Position numbers and translations under genes: made by a program. The notes beneath the pieces are model-generated. The model was not told the origin of the DNA, did no database searches, and was given only the letters and a program-made list of their open reading frames with translations. Shown one piece after another: positions 53,801 through 62,736 of a DNA stretch of 64,000 nucleotides. Within the stretch, counting starts at the first letter, position 1, and each line of letters begins with the position of its first letter. Source of the DNA: Lewinellaceae bacterium (GTDB lineage Bacteria; Bacteroidota; Bacteroidia; Chitinophagales; Saprospiraceae); NCBI GenBank assembly GCA_020636315.1, contig JACJYA010000016.1:135582-199581 (forward strand), written 5' to 3'.

Positions 53801-56110
53801 TTCTACATCCGCCTCTTCGGCGTTAACGATAATTCCTGGTCTGAAACGGACATAACCTGGAACAACAAGCCCGTTGTGGCCGGCAGCCAGCTTTTAGAAT
53901 ACAACGTCACCGAAAGCGCCGACCACGAGCTCTCCAGCCCTGCCCTGACGGCCTTCGTAAAGCAGGCGATCAGCCAGGGTAACGACTACGTTTCCTTTGC
54001 CGTCAAAGGGCGTGATGACACGCCGGGCTCCAACGTCTGGATCTCCGACCAGGGATGGCGCCCTGCCCGACTTTTCCTCGATTACCGCCAGATCACCGCC
54101 GCTCCGGCCTTCCTGACACCGGAAGGAGACTACATACCGGAAGTGACGGTGGAAATCGCAGCCCAGACACCGGGCTCCCAGATCTACTACACGCTGGATG
54201 GCAGTGAACCGAGTGAATCTTCCAACCTCTACAGCGGCGGCATCTTATTGACGGATACAGCTACTGTCCGGGCCCGGGCCTATGCCCCCGAGCTGGCGCC
54301 CAGCGAGATCGTTGAAGCAACCTATAATGTCGCTCCGGTAGGAACGCCGGTTTTCAGCCCCACCCCATTAGTCGAATACAATGATGCGGTGACGGTAACC
54401 CTCTCAATCGAACCGGACGACGCCTTTATTTTCTACTCTGATGACGGCAGTGACCCGCTCACGCCCTATCCTTCCAGCGGTATCCTGATCACTGAAAGCA
54501 CGACGATCCGCGCCAGAGGCGTGACCAGCGACGGGGCTTTCTTCGGCCCTGCCGCCGAGGCCACCTACACCATCGTCAATACGGTTCCCGGTACGGGTAC
54601 CGGCCCGGCAGGCATCGGCGCTTCCGACAACTCGATCGCCGGCCAGCCGGAAAATGCGCTCTGGCTCAAAGCCGACGGCATTGAAGGAGCAAGCGACGGC
54701 AGCCAGATCCTGGAGTGGAAAGACCTCTCCGGCAATGGAAACGACGCCTATAATACCTACGTAGAAGGGGGAAACAACGCCATTCCCAATACGGGCGAAA
54801 GCCAGAAGCCCGCGCCAACCTACCTGGAAAATGCCTTAAACGGGAAACCGGTGTTGCAGTTTGGCCTGCCGGATGGCTCCGGCCAAACTACCCGCTCCCT
54901 GATCATTGACGATGCAGATAACCTCGATGGTGGCGCCGGTATCTCCTTGTTCGTGGTATTCAAGCGCAACCAGATGTTTGCCGACTTTGCCGCCGTATTC
55001 CAGAAGCGGGACATTACAGCCGGCAACGCCACCCAGGCTTATGTACTTGAATTCAATGGGGGCTCTAACCCGCACAAAATGCAGTTCGTCATCGAAAGGC
55101 AGTTGTTTCTCTCCAACAACATGGAATTCAATGACCAGGATTACTACATCGTGAACACCGAACTACAGGGTGATTTTCAACAGGCCCTGTTCCGCACGAA
55201 CGGGCAGATCGAGAAGGTGAACACGTTTAACCAGATCATTCCCGCTGTCGATGCACCGGCGATCATCGCAGGCTTCCAGCCGATGAACATCGCCGAAGTG
55301 ATCCTTTATAAAAGGGGGTTGAATGCCGCCCAGAACCTGATCCTGCACAATTACCTCGCTGTCAAATACGGGCTGGACATCACCGATGGCGCCAACTCTA
55401 TAAAGCTGTACAGCAGCGAGGAGTATATCGAAGACCTCATCGGAGTCGGTAAGGATCTGTACATCGATGAAACGACCGAGCAGGAACACCGTTCCGCTTC
55501 CGGCGCCGGCCTGCAGATCGACGTTCGGTCGCAGCTTAGCGTTGGAGACTACGTACTCGCCGCCCACAATGGCGCAGCGGTCGATGACCCGATGAACTGG
55601 GACCGCTACTGGAACATCGAAGTCTTTGGAAATGCTCCGAATGTGGACCTGTCCTTTGATTTTGAAGCTGCCGGAACCACCATACCCGGAGCAGTTACTA
55701 ACCTGAAGTTATTCTTCTACGACGGAACCGAGTGGGTAAATACCGGCTTGACGCCAGTCCTCGATGAAGGCAAGGCCAAGTTCGCGGTCGATGCCATTCA
55801 ATCCGGGCTATACCGGCTCGCCATGGCCGTCAGTACGGTGGATATCGACCAGTCGGAAAACCTTACCGTTTTCCCGAACCCGGTGAATGCCGACGAAGTC
55901 CAGATCCGCCTTGATAATACCCTTCAGGGGGAGGCCGCTATTCAACTTTACGATAACCTCGGCCGGTTGGTAAACGAGAAGATCGTGGAAAAATCCGGGC
56001 CAATGCTCAGGGAAAGCCTCTCTCTCAGAGGCCTGAACAATGGTTTCTACCTACTCAAGGTCATTCAAAACGGCCAGTATCAGGCTGTGAAGAAACTGGC
56101 CAAGCAGTGA
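50849..56110 (+). CDS. Giant secreted CBM96/DNRLRE-repeat protein with T9SS tail
   Basis: A 1753-residue surface or secreted protein with a signal peptide ending LLWGQ. Four tandem repeats of exactly 178 residues (from about residue 28) carry an 'EAYPDSxIDQSxNGNIFAY...WIGGVDNGNYGPIL' frame of the DNRLRE/CBM96 type. Two diverged repeats of the same fold follow (about 735-1090; FRAWISSKNW, NVWISDQGW). Two chitobiase C-terminal-like beta domains come next (GSQIYYTLDGSEPS, FIFYSDDGSDPL), then a LamG/concanavalin-like domain (ALWLKADGIEG, LHNYLAVKYGL). A type IX sorting domain (about 1670-1753; LTVFPNPVNADEVQI, GFYLLKVIQNG) ends the protein. CBM96 modules bind acidic glycans such as alginate or heparin-like chains. 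A surface glycan-capture role is likely; no catalytic domain is seen. Confidence 0.88.
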   Translation: MTLRYSITTVILGLLLTPLLWGQSVSRYAQADAVAMESYPDSIIDQSANGNIFAYKIREGDNLNAVYSYLKFDISNLKGTQVESASFSYRGKTGDPDFEELFELELYSLKSDFDADALTWSNKPDQDKKLATSTLNASSARKAFINTDTRLIDYLNEAARKGQSSVGFLIRSAAKDSTSNMWIGGVDNGNYGPILEYTISTSKSGYALGDAVVMEAYPDSTIDQSSNGNIFAYRESADGSLKRVQSYVKYDISHLRGQQLETASFSYRGKTGDPDFEELFELELYSIKADFDDATVTWNNKPAQDKKLASSTLNASSARKEFINTDTRLIDYINEEIRKGAATVGFLIRSAAKDSTSNMWIGGVDNGNYGPILDYTIAPKGSQYGLADAVAMEAYPDSVIDQSANGNIFAYRHSVDGALKRTQSYVKYDLSGLKGQQVENVSFSYRGKTGDPDFEELFELELYSLKADFDGASLTWNNKPAQDKKLATSTLNASSARKAFINDGSKVADYINEEIRKGASTVGFLIRSAAKDSTSNMWIGGVDNGNYGPILEYEMKPAASAYGIGDGVVKEAYPDSTIDQSANGNIFAYREPVDGSLKRTQSYVSFDISGLNGELAESAKVSYRGKTGDPDFEELFELELFSIKAGFDPETVTWNNKPAQDKKLASSTLNASSARKEFINTDTRLIDYINEEIRKGASTVGFLVRSAAKDSTSNMWIGGVDNGNYGPILDISRPNLFTLENDTLTVIEDVFVSQAEPDANFEIADADMHLINNASTNASKDIYLKFDISGSKDGIGAATLLLRGAQKDPPTQNENFRIQVFGTDSDNWTEGTLTWNTTPETTTGALAEYNITESAVHPVSGAALTAYVNEAIRAGRENLTFVIRGKEETTFRAWISSKNWVPAQLALDYSTQDLKIIEDSYVAEGAPDENYDGVTAMQVAIDETAGNDRETYLKFALDGARSNVVSAALIVKGDQEQSGIQLDNFYIRLFGVNDNSWSETDITWNNKPVVAGSQLLEYNVTESADHELSSPALTAFVKQAISQGNDYVSFAVKGRDDTPGSNVWISDQGWRPARLFLDYRQITAAPAFLTPEGDYIPEVTVEIAAQTPGSQIYYTLDGSEPSESSNLYSGGILLTDTATVRARAYAPELAPSEIVEATYNVAPVGTPVFSPTPLVEYNDAVTVTLSIEPDDAFIFYSDDGSDPLTPYPSSGILITESTTIRARGVTSDGAFFGPAAEATYTIVNTVPGTGTGPAGIGASDNSIAGQPENALWLKADGIEGASDGSQILEWKDLSGNGNDAYNTYVEGGNNAIPNTGESQKPAPTYLENALNGKPVLQFGLPDGSGQTTRSLIIDDADNLDGGAGISLFVVFKRNQMFADFAAVFQKRDITAGNATQAYVLEFNGGSNPHKMQFVIERQLFLSNNMEFNDQDYYIVNTELQGDFQQALFRTNGQIEKVNTFNQIIPAVDAPAIIAGFQPMNIAEVILYKRGLNAAQNLILHNYLAVKYGLDITDGANSIKLYSSEEYIEDLIGVGKDLYIDETTEQEHRSASGAGLQIDVRSQLSVGDYVLAAHNGAAVDDPMNWDRYWNIEVFGNAPNVDLSFDFEAAGTTIPGAVTNLKLFFYDGTEWVNTGLTPVLDEGKAKFAVDAIQSGLYRLAMAVSTVDIDQSENLTVFPNPVNADEVQIRLDNTLQGEAAIQLYDNLGRLVNEKIVEKSGPMLRESLSLRGLNNGFYLLKVIQNGQYQAVKKLAKQ
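50930..53065 (+). repeat. Four tandem 534-bp coding repeats
   Basis: Repeat units begin at 50930, 51464, 51998 and 52532, so each is 534 bp with no insertions or deletions. Long stretches are identical at DNA level between units, for instance around 51640-51700 against 51108-51165, and 52815-52925 against 51738-51870. This indicates recent duplication or gene conversion within the gene. Confidence 0.85.
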
Positions 56111-56145
56111 TTTTCTGAGACGTAAACTAAACGCAGTAATAGTGA

Positions 56146-56180
56146 GGAAGGCGGAGAACAAAGGTTTTTCGCCTTCCTTT
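56146..56180 (+). terminator. Terminator after the repeat protein
   Basis: An exact 8-bp stem, GGAAGGCG (56146-56153) with CGCCTTCC (56170-56177), closes a 16-base loop. It is followed by TTTTC and lies between the 50849 and 56197 genes. The 8-bp perfect stem with a short T run would give partial termination, lowering expression of the downstream enzymes. Confidence 0.6.
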
Positions 56181-56196
56181 TCACCCACTAAGGACT

Positions 56197-58524
56197 ATGA
56201 AGTGCTCAACTTTCAACCGAACAGTTAATACAAAAGGCTACGTTCTCCTGAAACTGATCCTCATTTTCCATGCCTGCACCTTGACTGCCCAGTATAGGGC
56301 ACTGCCCGGCAATGTCCATTTATCGGCCCGCATCAATCATTATGACTTTAAACGCTTCAACGCGGTAGTAAAGCAGGATCAGGCCATCCTCACTGAAACC
56401 GAAAGAACAAAAGATTTCACTTCGGATAGTTCCCGCTGGCAGGTTAGGCTGGAAACGAAGGCGGTGGCCGGCTACCCGGAGGCTCTTGATGTAGAAATGG
56501 CCTTCCGCTGCACCGAAGGGCAGGCCGCTCAGGCTTCCGTATCGGCAATCCTCACCTTTGAAAAATGGAGCCGGGAAAACTACGTACTGATGCCGGGAGC
56601 CGCCTACAACGGCAACCGCTTTGACTACCGCCGCATCCGGTATTCACCCAAGCTTCTCGACCCCCGCGATATCGGCCCCGATGTGCCTGCCATCATCAGT
56701 GACGTTCCCAGGCTGGCAAAAGGCGACGGGCCATCCCGCATTCAACAGCGAACCGGGGATATGACGACGCCCGCCGTCGGCTTCCGGGACCCCGCCCGAA
56801 AAAAAGGTTTCTGGCTGCTGGCAGATACCGGAACGCAACTCGGCGACTCCGGCATCGATGTCGAAGAGAACCGGGAAAGAAGCCAGGCCTTCATTTCCAT
56901 TACCGCCCCGGTAGTGCGAGAGTTGTATAAATACCGCATCACGGACAGCCGATGGCCCTCCGACGACCGCCCCCACCACTTCAGGGCAGGAGATGAAGTC
57001 CGTATCCGGTTTCGCCTGCACTTCTTTGACGCCCCCGAACTCCAGTCTCTTTTCAACTACTTCACCCACATCCGAAAGTCTTTCATCACCAATGGAAGCC
57101 ACCGGATCGTCCTGCCTTTTTCCAGTGCCTTCCCGGTGCAGGAGCAGAAATTCAACCAGCTCAACTGGGTGCAGGAATACGGCTACTATTCGGTTGGGCC
57201 GAGAAATATGTTCCTGCAGGACTGGCAGATCGGCTGGACCGGTGGCATGATCTCTACTTACCCGCTGCTGTGGATGGGTGGAGACAGCACCCGGCAGAAC
57301 GTCCTCCGCAATTTCGACTGGCTTTTCCCGGATGGGCTGGCCCCCTCCGGCCTGTTCTGGGATTCCGGGGAAAAGGGGAATATCTGGTACGGCGGCGATA
57401 TCCGCAAACCCCACACCCGCAACTGGCACCTGATCCGCAAGAGCGGTGATGGGCTGTACTACATCATCAAGCAGTTTATGCTAATGAAAAAACTGGGCAT
57501 CGTTCCCCGTCCGGAATGGGAAGAAGGCGCCAGGGGTGTAGCTGAGGCCCTGGTGAAGATCTGGCGAACCCAGGGGCAGTTTGGCCAGTTTGTAGATAAC
57601 CCCACCGGTGAGGTCATAGTGGGCGGCTCCACCAGCGGAGGCATCATTCCGGCAGCCCTTACCCTGGCAGCCGGTTATTTCGGCAAACGGGAATACCTGC
57701 AAACGGCAAAGGAAGCGGCAACCTATTATTACGATCATTATGTCGCCCGGGGGCTTACCACCGGAGGGCCGGGAGACGCCCTCCAAAACCCGGACAGTGA
57801 ATCCTGCTATGCGCTGGTGGAATCATACGCTACGCTTTATGAAAATACGGGAGAAGAACAATGGCTGCGTATGGGAGAAGATGTAGCCCGCCAATTCTCC
57901 ACCTGGGTTTGTTCCTACAATTACCCTTTTCCGGATTCCTCTCTTTTTGGTAAGGAGGGCATGTATTCCATGGGAGCCGTCAATGCCAACACGCAGAACA
58001 AGCACGGCGCTCCCGGCATCTGCACCCATTCCGGCGTGGCTCTTCTGAAGCTGTTCCGCGCCACCGGCAGCCGGTTCTATGCCGAACTGCTCCAGGACAT
58101 CGCCCGCAATATGCCGCAGTACCTCCCCCACCCCCTTAAGCCCATTGAAGGGGCGCAAACGGGCTGGATGTGCGAACGGGTCAGCACCACCGACTGGCTG
58201 GAGGGCATCGGCGAGATCTCCTACCTCACAACCTGGTCAGAAACCGCTCTCATGCTCACTTACGTGGAGGTTCCCGGCCTTTATGTGCAGCCGCAACGGG
58301 GCTTTTATATGGTTTTTGATAATATCGAAGCCCGGCCAACTGACGATACGCCGGATTATCTAGAGCTGGAGTTATCGAACCCCACAGCCATGGAAGCGAA
58401 GGTCAAGATCCTGGCTGAAAACGAAGAAGAAATCCGAAAACCGCTGGGCGAACTGGCGCTCTGGAAGTGCCAGGTGGCCAAAGTGCCGGCAGGCGCTGCC
58501 ATTACCGTCCGGTTTAAAAAATAG
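56197..58524 (+). CDS. Secreted alpha/alpha-toroid-type protein, function unknown
   Basis: 775 residues. The leader includes KLILIFHACTLTAQ. The first 290 residues read as a beta-sandwich (RINHYDFKRFNAVV, VDEVRIRFRLHFF-type strands). The rest is helical with aromatic-rich repeats typical of six-hairpin glycosidases (YYIIKQFMLMKKLG, AAGYFGKREYLQTAKEAATYYYDHYV, CYALVESYATLYENTGEEQWLRMGEDVARQF). Motifs of note are GGSTSGGIIPAALTLA, NKHGAPGICTHSGVALLKL and MCERVSTTDWLEGIGE. I cannot place it in a numbered GH or PL family. It heads an operon with GH105, GH3 and a beta-helix protein (4-bp gap to GH105), so a glycosidase or lyase acting on the same glycan is likely. Confidence 0.65.
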   Translation: MKCSTFNRTVNTKGYVLLKLILIFHACTLTAQYRALPGNVHLSARINHYDFKRFNAVVKQDQAILTETERTKDFTSDSSRWQVRLETKAVAGYPEALDVEMAFRCTEGQAAQASVSAILTFEKWSRENYVLMPGAAYNGNRFDYRRIRYSPKLLDPRDIGPDVPAIISDVPRLAKGDGPSRIQQRTGDMTTPAVGFRDPARKKGFWLLADTGTQLGDSGIDVEENRERSQAFISITAPVVRELYKYRITDSRWPSDDRPHHFRAGDEVRIRFRLHFFDAPELQSLFNYFTHIRKSFITNGSHRIVLPFSSAFPVQEQKFNQLNWVQEYGYYSVGPRNMFLQDWQIGWTGGMISTYPLLWMGGDSTRQNVLRNFDWLFPDGLAPSGLFWDSGEKGNIWYGGDIRKPHTRNWHLIRKSGDGLYYIIKQFMLMKKLGIVPRPEWEEGARGVAEALVKIWRTQGQFGQFVDNPTGEVIVGGSTSGGIIPAALTLAAGYFGKREYLQTAKEAATYYYDHYVARGLTTGGPGDALQNPDSESCYALVESYATLYENTGEEQWLRMGEDVARQFSTWVCSYNYPFPDSSLFGKEGMYSMGAVNANTQNKHGAPGICTHSGVALLKLFRATGSRFYAELLQDIARNMPQYLPHPLKPIEGAQTGWMCERVSTTDWLEGIGEISYLTTWSETALMLTYVEVPGLYVQPQRGFYMVFDNIEARPTDDTPDYLELELSNPTAMEAKVKILAENEEEIRKPLGELALWKCQVAKVPAGAAITVRFKK

Positions 58525-58528
58525 AACC

Positions 58529-60397
58529 ATGCACGAGCAAAACCAATTGATGCGGGCCGCCTCTCCTTTCTTCATGAAGTTGCTGGGAACCGGTTTCTTC
58601 CTGTTCCTGATTACAGCGGAGGCAGTAGCCCAGCCCTTCGAACGGCCACCTGTTGAAGCGGTCAGGGCCGTAGCCGATAAGGCCATCCGGGAAACGCCTT
58701 TTGCCTTTCGGGCGATCCTGCAAAAACCTTCCCGCTTTTTTCGGGGGCTTCAACCCATCAATTTTGAGCGCACCTTTGGCCTCGGCGAACCCGGAGTTGC
58801 TTACGCCATCAGCGTGATCAACAGCGAACGGGAACAGGTGCTTCCGCTGGAGATCAGCCACAATGACGGGTTGAAGGCCTGGCTGAACAATGAGCTCGTC
58901 TATGAAAAACAAAAAACGGGGCAAGCCCTCATCCGTGAGGAGGAACGCGATTTCTTCCTGGAAGATACGATCTGGCTGAAGGTCAAGAAAGGGGACAATA
59001 CCCTGCTGCTCAAATCGGAAACGGCGGGAGATCACTGGAAGGTATTCCTCCGGCCCCGTTTCCCTAAGGTGCCGGAGGGGCAGAAGCAGGACGACCAGTG
59101 GATGCAGCTTACCACCGGCAGGCTGCCCCACATTACCGATGAGGTTGCCGCTCTGTCCAACTGGCTGGTGATCGGCCCCTTCCCCAATGATGGCCGCCGG
59201 GGGCTTGAAGCGCCTTATCCTCCGGAGGAGGGATTCGTGCTCGGCCGGCTCTATACCCACGCTGGCCGCCAGATCGCCTGGCAATTGCCCAAAGTAGAGA
59301 TCCTGGCCGATGTGATCGATGCCGACCCGCTCTGGGGCACTCTGTACGACTGGAACTACCACACCGCCGGTTTCGCCTGGGCTGTCAGAAACCTGGGAGA
59401 ATTTACCGGCCAGCAGAAATACATCGACTACCTCACTACCTACTGCAATTTCATGCTGGATATCAAACCGTACATCGGCTACGAAAAATATACCCTGCAT
59501 AGAGAAAACTCCCGGCATATCCACCTCTGGAACACTCCTCTGCTGGATTTTACCACTGCTCCGGCGCTGCCCTTTATTTACCGGCTGCTGAAAGAGGAAA
59601 ATTTTGCAAGGCGGGAGGAATACGAAGAACTGGTGCGGGCTACTCAGGAATACGTCATGGATGAACAGATCCGGATGCCCGACGGCACTTTCACCCGGGA
59701 GACGCCAATTAAGTACACAACCTGGGTGGACGATATGTTCATGGGCATTCCTTTCCTGCTGCATTCCGCCCTGATCGCAAAAGACAAGGAGGAGCAGGAA
59801 CGCTATCTGGATGACGCCGCCAGCCAGGTGCTGGGGTTCCACCAACGGCTCTACAGCCCGGAGATGCAACTATACCATCATGCGCAGTATTCCGAAAGGC
59901 CGGAAGTGAAGCTTCCTTATTGGTCACGCGCCAACGGATGGGCCATCTGGGCCGTTACGGAGGTATTGCTTTACCTGCCGGAGGAACATTCTGATTATCA
60001 GAGGATCATGAAGATCTACCTGGATCACGTGGACGGCCTCATTCAAATGCAGGATACCGCAAGCGGATTCTACCACAATGTACTCGACCATGCTGACTCT
60101 TTCGAAGAAACTTCCGGCACAGCCATTTTCACCATGGCCATTGCCCGGGGGATCAATCAGGGTTGGCTGATAAGAAAAAAATACGAACCCTATGTACTGC
60201 GGGGGTGGAAAGCTCTGGACTCCGTCATTGGCGCCGATGGCACGGTTTCCCGGATCTGCATGGGGACGATGTGCTCTGAAGATATCGGCTACTACTACGA
60301 ACGCCCGGTGGTCAGGGACGACTCACATGGCTTGCTGGGCTTGACATTTGCCGGCATAGAAGTCCAAAAAATGCTTGATCAAAAGCCTGGCAATTAA
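58529..60397 (+). CDS. Unsaturated uronyl hydrolase, GH105-type, with N-terminal extension
   Basis: GH105 enzymes remove 4,5-unsaturated uronic acids left by polysaccharide lyases. The 622-residue product has a leader (FFLFLITAEAVAQ; in-frame Mets at 58529, 58550 and 58574, start uncertain). An extra N-terminal beta domain of about 200 residues comes next (EISHNDGLKAWLNNELVYE, WLVIGPFPNDG). The alpha/alpha toroid is about 255-620. Conserved parts are NYHTAGFAWAVRN, TTWVDDMFMGIPFL with Asp401/Asp402, SRANGWAIWAVTE and EETSGTAIFTMAIARG, as in YteR/YesR relatives. It implies that a lyase acts on the target, consistent with the heparinase-like gene at 15687. It lies 4 bp after the previous gene. 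Confidence 0.85.
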   Translation: MHEQNQLMRAASPFFMKLLGTGFFLFLITAEAVAQPFERPPVEAVRAVADKAIRETPFAFRAILQKPSRFFRGLQPINFERTFGLGEPGVAYAISVINSEREQVLPLEISHNDGLKAWLNNELVYEKQKTGQALIREEERDFFLEDTIWLKVKKGDNTLLLKSETAGDHWKVFLRPRFPKVPEGQKQDDQWMQLTTGRLPHITDEVAALSNWLVIGPFPNDGRRGLEAPYPPEEGFVLGRLYTHAGRQIAWQLPKVEILADVIDADPLWGTLYDWNYHTAGFAWAVRNLGEFTGQQKYIDYLTTYCNFMLDIKPYIGYEKYTLHRENSRHIHLWNTPLLDFTTAPALPFIYRLLKEENFARREEYEELVRATQEYVMDEQIRMPDGTFTRETPIKYTTWVDDMFMGIPFLLHSALIAKDKEEQERYLDDAASQVLGFHQRLYSPEMQLYHHAQYSERPEVKLPYWSRANGWAIWAVTEVLLYLPEEHSDYQRIMKIYLDHVDGLIQMQDTASGFYHNVLDHADSFEETSGTAIFTMAIARGINQGWLIRKKYEPYVLRGWKALDSVIGADGTVSRICMGTMCSEDIGYYYERPVVRDDSHGLLGLTFAGIEVQKMLDQKPGN

Positions 60398-60438
60398 GCA
60401 CTTGAAAACAGAAATGAATGAAAACAGGATCCAACACC

Positions 60439-62715
60439 ATGCGCAGTCTGCAATTCCTCATACTCTTTCTTTGTTTCGTAATAAATGCTTGCGCTCAAAA
60501 GCTTGTCAGCCCGAATTACGAATCCAAAATAGACGCTCTGATCGGGCTGATGACCCTCGAAGAGAAGATCGGGCAACTCACCCAGATCAGTAACCACTTC
60601 GACCTCACCGGCCCCCCTCCCCAGGAGGGAGACGACAAAAAACGGTATGAGTTGCTCAGCAAGGGGCTTATTGGTTCCATGCTCAATGTTACTTCCGTTG
60701 AAGACACCCGGCGTGCTCAGGAAATGGTATTGGAAAAAAGCCGCCTGGGCATACCGCTTCTCTTCGGGATGGATGTCATCCATGGTTACCGGACGATGTT
60801 CCCCATTCCTTTGGGGGAAGCGGCGAGCTGGGACCTGGAAGCCGTCGAGCTTTCCTCCCGGATAGCGGCCCGGGAGGCCTCTGCATCCGGGATTCACTGG
60901 ACCTTTGCTCCCGTGGTTGACATCACCCGGGACGCCCGCTGGGGCAGGATCATGGAGGGCGCCGGGGAGGACCCCTACCTCGGTTCCCTGGTGGCCGCAG
61001 CCCGGGTCAGGGGGTTTCAGGGAGACCACCTGGATAGTTCGTACACCATTGCGGCTTGCGCCAAGCATTTTGCGGCGTACGGATTTGCGGAAAGCGGCCG
61101 GGATTATAACATCGTCGATATGAGCGAGAACACCCTGTATAACGTCGTCCTTCCTCCTTTCAAAGCCTGCCTGGATGCGGGGGTGGCCACTTTCATGAGT
61201 GGGTACCATGAGCTGAACGGCATCCCGGCCACCGCCGACCCCTTGCTGCTTCGGGATATCCTGAAAGGCGAATGGGGATTCGAGGGTTTTGTGGTTTCCG
61301 ATTACAACTCCGTCCGGGAAGTGGCAAGCCACGGGCTGGCCAGCAACCGGCAGGAAGCCACCCAACGGGCCATCCTGGCAGGTAGCGATATGGACATGGG
61401 GTCGCTTTGTTACAGCACCTACCTTGGCGAGCTGGTGGAATCCGGGCGCGTCCCTGAATCGGTGGCCGATGAGGCGGTAAGGCGGGTATTGAGGGTCAAA
61501 TTCCAACTGGGCCTTTTTGAAGACCCTTTTCGGTATTGTAGCCCCGAAAGAGAAAGAACTGAGGTGTACTCCGAAAAAAACCGCGCAGCCAGCCTGGACA
61601 TTGCCCGAAAATCCATCGTCCTGCTGAAAAATGAAGGCGGGCTCCTCCCACTGAAGCAACCCCGGCGTATCGCCGTGATCGGGCCTCTGGTAAAAGATAA
61701 GGATGTGCCCCTTGGCAGCTGGCGCGCCAGGGCCATCGACAATTCCGCGGTTTCTCTCTGGGAAGGATTACAGAAAACGCTCCATAAAGACACCGAGCTA
61801 CTTTACGCTGAAGGGTGCAGGATCACGGCCGGCAAGCGCAGTTTTCGCGATAAACTTACCATCAGTTACGATACTTCAGGCTTTGCCGCCGCCCGTGAGG
61901 CGGCCCGGGACGCCGACCTGGTCATTATGGCTATTGGAGAAGACTGCTTTCAGTCTGCCGAGGCCAGAAGCCGCACCGATATCGGGCTCCCCGGTGTGCA
62001 GCAGCAGTTACTGGAAACCGTTTATGCCGTAAACCCCAATGTCGTAGTTGTATTGATGAACGGCCGGCCGCTCGACTTGTCCTGGATGGCGGAAAATGTG
62101 CCCGCCATTGTGGAAACCTGGTTCCTGGGATCGGAATCCGGCAACGCCATCGCTGATGTACTTTCAGGCAAATACAATCCTTCCGGGAAACTGCCGGCCT
62201 CATTCCCGCGCTCGGTCGGCCAGTTGCCGATCTACTACAATCACAAAAGCACCGGGCGGCCCGGCAATGAGAACCACAACCACATCTTCTGGTCACACTA
62301 TATTGATGAAAAACAGGGGCCTCTCTGGCCTTTCGGTTATGGCCTGAGTTATACCACTTTTGAATATACGGGCCTGGAACTCAACAAAACCGTCATTAGC
62401 AGCGATGAACAACTGGAGGTAAAAGCCACCCTTGAGAATACCGGAAAAATGGGCGGCCACGAAATAGCCCAGTTGTATATTTGCGACCTGGCCGGAAGCA
62501 TCACGCGCCCGGTAAAAGAACTCAAAGGCTTCCGGAAAATATGGCTGGAGGCGGGAGAGCAACGGGAAATAACCTTCATCCTTACTGCCGAAGACCTGAA
62601 GTTTTACAACGCTGCCGGTAAATGGGAAGCGGAACCCGGTGAATTTAAAGTATTTGTCGGAGGTAATTCCAGGGAAAACCTCGAAGCAGTTTTTGAACTG
62701 AAAGAAACCCGATAA
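60439..62715 (+). CDS. Beta-glucosidase-type GH3
   Basis: A 758-residue periplasmic or surface GH3 enzyme. ATG 60439 is preferred over 60418 because it follows an AGGAT at about 60426 and starts the leader (MRSLQFLILFLCFVINACAQ). The N-terminal TIM barrel has GMDVIHGYRTMFPIPLGEA, DARWGRIMEGAGEDPYL, KHFAAYG and the nucleophile Asp288 in VVSDYNSVREV. The alpha/beta sandwich follows (SIVLLKNEGGLLPL, MAIGEDCFQSAEA). The C-terminal fibronectin-III domain ends in EFKVFVGGNSRENL. The organisation is that of BglX. Beta-glucosidase or beta-xylosidase activity is usual; the exact sugar is open. It shares an operon with GH105 and a beta-helix protein. Confidence 0.92.
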   Translation: MRSLQFLILFLCFVINACAQKLVSPNYESKIDALIGLMTLEEKIGQLTQISNHFDLTGPPPQEGDDKKRYELLSKGLIGSMLNVTSVEDTRRAQEMVLEKSRLGIPLLFGMDVIHGYRTMFPIPLGEAASWDLEAVELSSRIAAREASASGIHWTFAPVVDITRDARWGRIMEGAGEDPYLGSLVAAARVRGFQGDHLDSSYTIAACAKHFAAYGFAESGRDYNIVDMSENTLYNVVLPPFKACLDAGVATFMSGYHELNGIPATADPLLLRDILKGEWGFEGFVVSDYNSVREVASHGLASNRQEATQRAILAGSDMDMGSLCYSTYLGELVESGRVPESVADEAVRRVLRVKFQLGLFEDPFRYCSPERERTEVYSEKNRAASLDIARKSIVLLKNEGGLLPLKQPRRIAVIGPLVKDKDVPLGSWRARAIDNSAVSLWEGLQKTLHKDTELLYAEGCRITAGKRSFRDKLTISYDTSGFAAAREAARDADLVIMAIGEDCFQSAEARSRTDIGLPGVQQQLLETVYAVNPNVVVVLMNGRPLDLSWMAENVPAIVETWFLGSESGNAIADVLSGKYNPSGKLPASFPRSVGQLPIYYNHKSTGRPGNENHNHIFWSHYIDEKQGPLWPFGYGLSYTTFEYTGLELNKTVISSDEQLEVKATLENTGKMGGHEIAQLYICDLAGSITRPVKELKGFRKIWLEAGEQREITFILTAEDLKFYNAAGKWEAEPGEFKVFVGGNSRENLEAVFELKETR

Positions 62716-62736
62716 AATGTGAGCTTAAGAAATACT

